Assembly: GCA_000411415.1 (NCBI GenBank)
Contig: KE150450.1
Location: 45,055 to 109,054, forward strand
Source: Actinomyces sp. HPA0247
GTDB lineage: Bacteria > Actinomycetota > Actinomycetes > Actinomycetales > Actinomycetaceae
DNA length: 64,000 nucleotides
Reading direction: 5' to 3'
Below the pieces are notes generated by a model. That model was not told the origin of the DNA and ran no database searches. It saw nothing but the letters and a program-made list of their open reading frames with translations. The position numbers and the translations under genes are program-made. Position 1 is the stretch's first letter. Each line of letters begins with the position of its first letter. Below are positions 63,301-64,000 of this stretch, piece after piece.

Positions 63301-63837
63301 GCCCGCGTCCCCCTCGACGACCATGGGCTTGTGGTGGCGCTCAATGAACGCGGCCTTGACGCCCTCGGTCGCCTTGATGGCGTCCAGGGACGAGGCCGGG
63401 GCTTGGATCGCGAAACCGTCCAGTGCGTGCGTGTAGTCGCGCACATCGGTGATGTCCGCACCGGGGACCACTGCCTCGACCGAGGTTTCGATGCGGTCCT
63501 TGACCGTCTCGTGCTTGGTTGAGGACGACAGGCCGAAGACCCGCTGGTACCACGGGATTCCGACTGAGCCGTCCTCGAGCTGGACGATGATCGTCGTCGG
63601 GGTGTCGTCGGCGGGGACGGTCTCGGGGGTGGCGGTCGGGTTCGGGGCCCCGGCCTCGTCGGCAGCTCCCGACTGCGGGGTGCCGGACTGGGCGTCGACG
63701 GACGAGGCGGGGGCGGGGGTGCCCGACTGGCTTTCCTCGGGGCTGTTGGCCGCGAAAGCCGCCGGGGTGGTCACGGCGGTCATGGCAAGGGTGCCCGCGG
63801 TTAGCAGCACCAATGCCGAGGTTGTGCGATGGGACAT
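57325..63837 (-). CDS. Giant secreted subtilase fused to Ig-like, BspA LRR and wall-binding modules
   Basis: 2170 aa, ATG 63835-63837. Signal peptide 1-30, a Pro/Ser-rich stretch ~31-75, I9 prodomain ~78-165, S8 domain ~205-710. The active site is intact: Asp217 (VIDTGIE), His286 (LSHGTHVA), Asn381 (AAAGN) and Ser630 (MSGTSMATPQVAG). A PA-type insert (~440-590) and Fn3-like region (~740-880) resemble C5a peptidase. Then come a Big2 domain (~1130-1210, LTLTPQDSEVVAGETVTLSP), a second Ig-like domain, LRR_5 repeats (~1300-1800), a beta-rich domain, a PTPAPEP linker and about seven WYYL repeats. It combines modules found separately in the other five cluster genes. It is probably both an adhesin and a protease. 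Confidence 0.9.
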   Translation of the reverse strand: MSHRTTSALVLLTAGTLAMTAVTTPAAFAANSPEESQSGTPAPASSVDAQSGTPQSGAADEAGAPNPTATPETVPADDTPTTIIVQLEDGSVGIPWYQRVFGLSSSTKHETVKDRIETSVEAVVPGADITDVRDYTHALDGFAIQAPASSLDAIKATEGVKAAFIERHHKPMVVEGDAGALGSEAVDPALQNASSLEMTRANQTTQKGDHQVVEVIDTGIEATHQAFSGSMDGVDVRLSQGDVEALVGKLPHGKTGAYLNNKIPFVFDYADNDADVLPKSSKDLSHGTHVAAIAAANAADLQGTAPHAQIIVAKVASDKDGSIPDNTVLAALDDAVVIKPDSINLSLGEDAGMGTEAGTMYAEVYKNLAAAGVTVNAAAGNSYSSAYSNYSGKNKPFATDPDAGTVSEPGSYASTLAVASVNNQDALPYLTVGDRQVVYRKSRGLKDAVVPSLLDIPEATYTLVYAGIGDAAALEKLVAEHPGDLSKVIVLEDRGGSDSATGADMTHEAKVKGLTQLTSKPAALIIGDSEVVENPYVATIETTHTMPTVTITKKEKDALIEAIKASESGSITISNPHAGLKLASTNPSVSDFTSWGVTPDLKLKPEIAAPGGNIVAAVLGNTYRSMSGTSMATPQVAGIATLVRQRVNDDPAFAGLSEADKAAIVTTLMMGTAHPLLDIDQNDGTYYSPRRVGAGQVDALAATTTTVYPSVAGAENPWRPKADLGEGTNGWTFQVTLTNVSDADHTYTLGGQALSEIVEGGLFTEHSKNWAGQGIDLTYSADSVTVPAKGTATVTVTVTPRSAFSSYANENAPKGTFIDGAVTFTSADGQPDLTVPYMGFYGSWGAPAVFDGKWYDGTTSTAHACSSTLMNPSTEVPLGALNPLVGQEIDDVRAVDPAYFIMSRSALPEAPSRILPRTCLLRNSPKVTYTYTNEAGEVVREYTFERARKSLFNYHASKVEPIESQEGNNPVFDGFDKDGKELPAGRYKLTIDAASVAPSSVASQLTWDFTLDTQAPVISNLAVTGEGDDRVVSFDVTDNSPLAGIAFSESPTSRRYYDEKEAVGANRQADGTYAKHYEIKWADLIDRADSSDPATAYLFAWDWGKNQARQVIRFSTIPMTSLTLTPQDSEVVAGETVTLSPSYEPANANVIDLVWTSSNEAVATVNENGEVRTLAAGEATITATDASQPTLSASAQIRVRTISEDAGIELADTQVSVKVGETAPVKVYLAPSLKDRAVTWSVEPADLATVAADADTRKATLTAGDHAGSGTLTATVTTEAGATKSASIPVTVRAADADDFEIDEAGVLVKYKGSATEVTLPDTVTSIGERAFASSTVESVTVPASVRSIGLEAFIYSSLKKITFVDDEAHPAQLTKIADRAFANTSLESIELPRSVVTIGAEVFDYNSALTTIKLGPNVAADSVTSGYAETTALTSVEVDPANPNFESVDGVLYSKDHSRLILYPAAKNTGGTYTVLDGVTTIAPKAFQKAGITSVTLPDSLRSIGDEAFRLSALTAVALPEKFETVGTCAFCSADKLARIDLGGTISLGGSAFESTSAKEGVNFRPELGRLTTIGDFAFSRTAQSSVTLPDSVTTVGEQAFSESTALTSFHIGAGVTSFAETALYNDRKIATLTVSADNPVYSAERNVLYRKADDGLHLMLSPAANTLTDYTVRAGTVEIGASAFANNKTLTRVVLPEGLKAIGDDAFAGTTALTELVIPESVERSSGVVGNSLELVEYGSKVTSIRMEGSWVPMPRRIVVRGGVDGSFVYDGRPTNGRRQSAYFGEGMTRVSFGVDVPRVLVLPSTLTRLDLEPELSDEKKDDTHVYVAAAEGEPAWNVAKDALEAAGIDASHLHTFTAASMTLSGAGIAEAGGAYTYTGEVGASVDVTAEIAGGIAGTQQVRAVQISADGTETLVRDWTTVADGGDRAAASSVTFPWTPSGADVSLRVQVRDASYLTSTLVIKLPGTPDPTPAPSPDPTPAPEPTPAPEPTPDPSPAPTPQGGQWISDSVGWWYRYADGTYPANKTVQLGGSTYRFGADGYMHTGWASENGAWYFHNPSGAQASGWIKDGSAWYYLDPATGQMASGWLLDGPTWYYLTPGSGAMATGWVKDGSSWYFMAPSGALTTGWLKDGGSWYYLSTDSGAMYTGGHWIGWKWYYFNESGQWNG

Positions 63838-63902
63838 CTATGGCTCACTTGGTTGACAACTGGGTCAGGGCATGGCCGTGGATACGGCATAACCCAGCGT
63901 CT

Positions 63903-63922
63903 AGGGTAGGGTTCCCTACCCT
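63903..63922. promoter_or_regulatory. 20-bp perfect palindrome upstream of the giant protease gene
   Basis: AGGGTAGGGT and ACCCTACCCT... meet as a symmetric AGGGTAGGG-TT-CCCTACCCT type site about 66 bases before the start codon. It lies within the presumed promoter-leader region and could bind a dimeric regulator. Confidence 0.4.
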
Positions 63923-64000
63923 TACTGAAAAGCCCCACCCGGTTTTCTTCTCAGCATCCGTCAAGGGCTTTACGTGGACATTTATCCGCCGTAAACTATT

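Noticed and set aside
37216-63837. Sortase (LPXTG) anchoring of the surface proteins
   Set aside because: All six C-termini end in WYYL repeats and no LPXTG, hydrophobic helix or basic tail is present.

Overview
This is a high-GC Gram-positive chromosome segment, most likely from the Actinomycetaceae and probably an oral Schaalia or Actinomyces species. The basis is actinobacterial gene families and gene order (UPF0182, PPA1309, zincin_2, UvrD2, DUF2017, DUF3039), frequent GTG starts, leaderless-type promoters, and a large cluster of secreted proteins ending in choline-binding-like WYYL repeats. The species is inferred, not proven.

Positions 1-12.5 kb hold a truncated gene, an initiator tRNA, a small membrane protein and a conserved actinobacterial block: UPF0182 membrane protein, PPA1309 protein, PDZ/Lon-like protease, zincin_2 protein, a TOMM leader-binding-like (ThiF-like) protein, UvrD2 helicase and NudC. 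Positions 12.5-20 kb hold nucleotide and cell-wall housekeeping genes: rph-rdgB, a 40-aa ORF, a small membrane protein divergent from a LysR regulator, the minus-strand run clpS-DUF2017-murI-MBL hydrolase, and pncB. At 19.8-21.9 kb are a DUF3039 gene and an SF2 helicase.

Positions 22-33.2 kb look like one nutrient-scavenging locus. A minus-strand run of overlapping genes (ROK regulator, M81 MlrC-like peptidase, ROK kinase, CutC-like protein, then nagB) faces a peptide ABC importer (lipoprotein, two permeases, fused double ATPase). Import of an amino-sugar or peptide conjugate, possibly peptidoglycan debris, is an inference. HU follows, then an NCS2 xanthine/uracil-type permease whose C-terminal tail resembles a degenerate OHCU decarboxylase.

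Positions 36.2-64 kb are the accessory region. A gene-free kilobase carries two long inverted-repeat structures and one copy of a candidate structured RNA; the second copy lies between the first two surface genes. Six minus-strand genes follow, all with signal peptides and WYYL repeats: two subtilases with intact catalytic residues, two paralogues whose active-site residues are replaced, and two BspA-like leucine-rich-repeat proteins. The largest (2170 aa) joins protease, Ig-like, LRR and wall-binding modules. A decayed IS3 fragment and IS256 pseudogene sit before it. Mixed active and dead proteases with shuffled adhesin modules make this cluster the most interesting part of the window.
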